Shown here one piece after another: positions 63,645-64,000 of a DNA stretch of 64,000 nt. The stretch lies in assembly GCF_001999245.1 (NCBI RefSeq), contig NZ_CP019631.1, forward strand, positions 62,001-126,000, read 5' to 3'. Numbering within the stretch: the first letter of the stretch is position 1; every line of letters begins with the position of its first letter. Under the pieces are notes generated by a model. That model did not search any database, was not told the DNA's origin, and was given only the letters and a program-made list of their open reading frames with translations. The DNA is from Roseibium algicola (GTDB lineage: Bacteria; Pseudomonadota; Alphaproteobacteria; Rhizobiales; Stappiaceae). The translations under genes were made by a program, and so were the position numbers.

Positions 63645-64000
63645 TCAACCTGCCAGCCTGAATTCCAGAATGCTGACGGGGCTGGCCGTCGGTGTTATGG
63701 AAAAAGTCTCAAAACCTGCCTTCGCCAACAGCTCGGTAAATTCTTCGGCCGTCCGCTCCCTGCCACCGAGCTGCGTCATCATGAAGATATCCTGGGACGA
63801 TCCGCGGGCGTCGGCAGCAGCGGCGCTGGTCATCATGTCGATCAGGTAAAGGCGCTCTTTTCCGCTCAGGGATTGGCTGGTGTTCTGCAGGATGGTGATC
63901 GCAGCTTCGTCGTCAAAGTCATGGAAGACCCGGCTGAACAGATAAACATCGGCACCACCTGGTACATGCTCGAAGAAGGATCCGTTTTGAGTAGTTGCCC
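63645..64000 (-). CDS. O-methyltransferase (Methyltransf_2 type), C-terminal part
   Basis: A leftward frame enters from the right edge and stops at 63645, giving about 118 residues. It contains VYLFSRVFHDFDDEAAITIL and ERLYLIDMMTSAAAA, then MMTQLGGRERTAEEFTELLA and a C-terminal strand pair. This is the SAM-binding and catalytic end of plant-like/acetylserotonin-type O-methyltransferases; HDFDDE sits at the usual general-base histidine. The methyl acceptor cannot be inferred because the N-terminal dimerisation part is outside the window. Confidence 0.8.
   Translation of the reverse strand, partial: ATTQNGSFFEHVPGGADVYLFSRVFHDFDDEAAITILQNTSQSLSGKERLYLIDMMTSAAAADARGSSQDIFMMTQLGGRERTAEEFTELLAKAGFETFSITPTASPVSILEFRLAG

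Overview
The window looks like GC-rich alphaproteobacterial DNA, probably from a marine Roseibium/Labrenzia-like (Stappiaceae) organism. That placement is an inference from protein style, gene families (TRAP and ABC carbohydrate uptake, an RHE_PE00001-like protein, FCD-type GntR regulators) and dense ATGA-coupled operons; no rRNA or other taxonomic marker is present. I see no tRNA, rRNA, CRISPR array or intact insertion sequence.

Positions 1-24989 hold a surface or exopolysaccharide locus built as two divergent arms around an AT-rich 0.95-kb control region (20612-21557). The long leftward arm reads, in order of transcription: a membrane-bound nucleotide-sugar 4,6-dehydratase, a GT4 glycosyltransferase, a GtrA-like protein, a GT39-like membrane protein, a CDP-sugar module (rfbF, rfbG, an RfbH/ColD-like dehydratase, a C-methyltransferase, an SDR reductase/epimerase), GT2 and GT4 transferases, two Wzc/ExoP-like chain-length proteins (one a full BY-kinase, one with a degenerate P-loop), a secreted pectate-lyase-like protein, a flippase, and the start of a Wzy/ligase-like protein that leaves the window. 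The short rightward arm encodes a small phosphoglycosyl transferase, a sugar formyltransferase, a PIG-L deacetylase and an aminotransferase, which suggests an N-formylated amino sugar as the priming residue. An OafA-like acyltransferase follows at 25092-26183.

Positions 26184-30024 contain a 1.1-kb stretch without a convincing gene and a set of small housekeeping or stress genes (GST, VOC protein, PACE efflux protein, YdeI-like protein).

Positions 30308-41981 form what appears to be a complete D-apiose/D-apionate catabolic regulon: OiaK-type kinase and RuBisCO-like protein leftward; then ApnO, a ribose-type ABC importer with a DUF2291 lipoprotein, ApsD, ApnL and a NanR-like FCD regulator rightward. 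The divergent promoter lies at 32899-33014.

Positions 42203-47304 hold an HlyD-like adaptor with a small membrane partner, a DUF899 protein coupled to a previously easy-to-miss 97-aa protein, a divergent repeat/wHTH regulator and a beta-propeller protein. Positions 47411-55112 hold a second catabolic unit under a GntR regulator with a perfect palindromic operator candidate: 2-hydroxyacid dehydrogenase, TRAP transporter, GMC oxidoreductase and FAH-family hydrolase.

Positions 55258-64000 look accessory: a WGR-domain protein, a divergent RHE_PE00001-like/tyrosine-recombinase pair, a 2-kb gene-poor tract with two identical palindromes, an IclR regulator divergent from a TonB-dependent receptor, and the C-terminal end of an O-methyltransferase.
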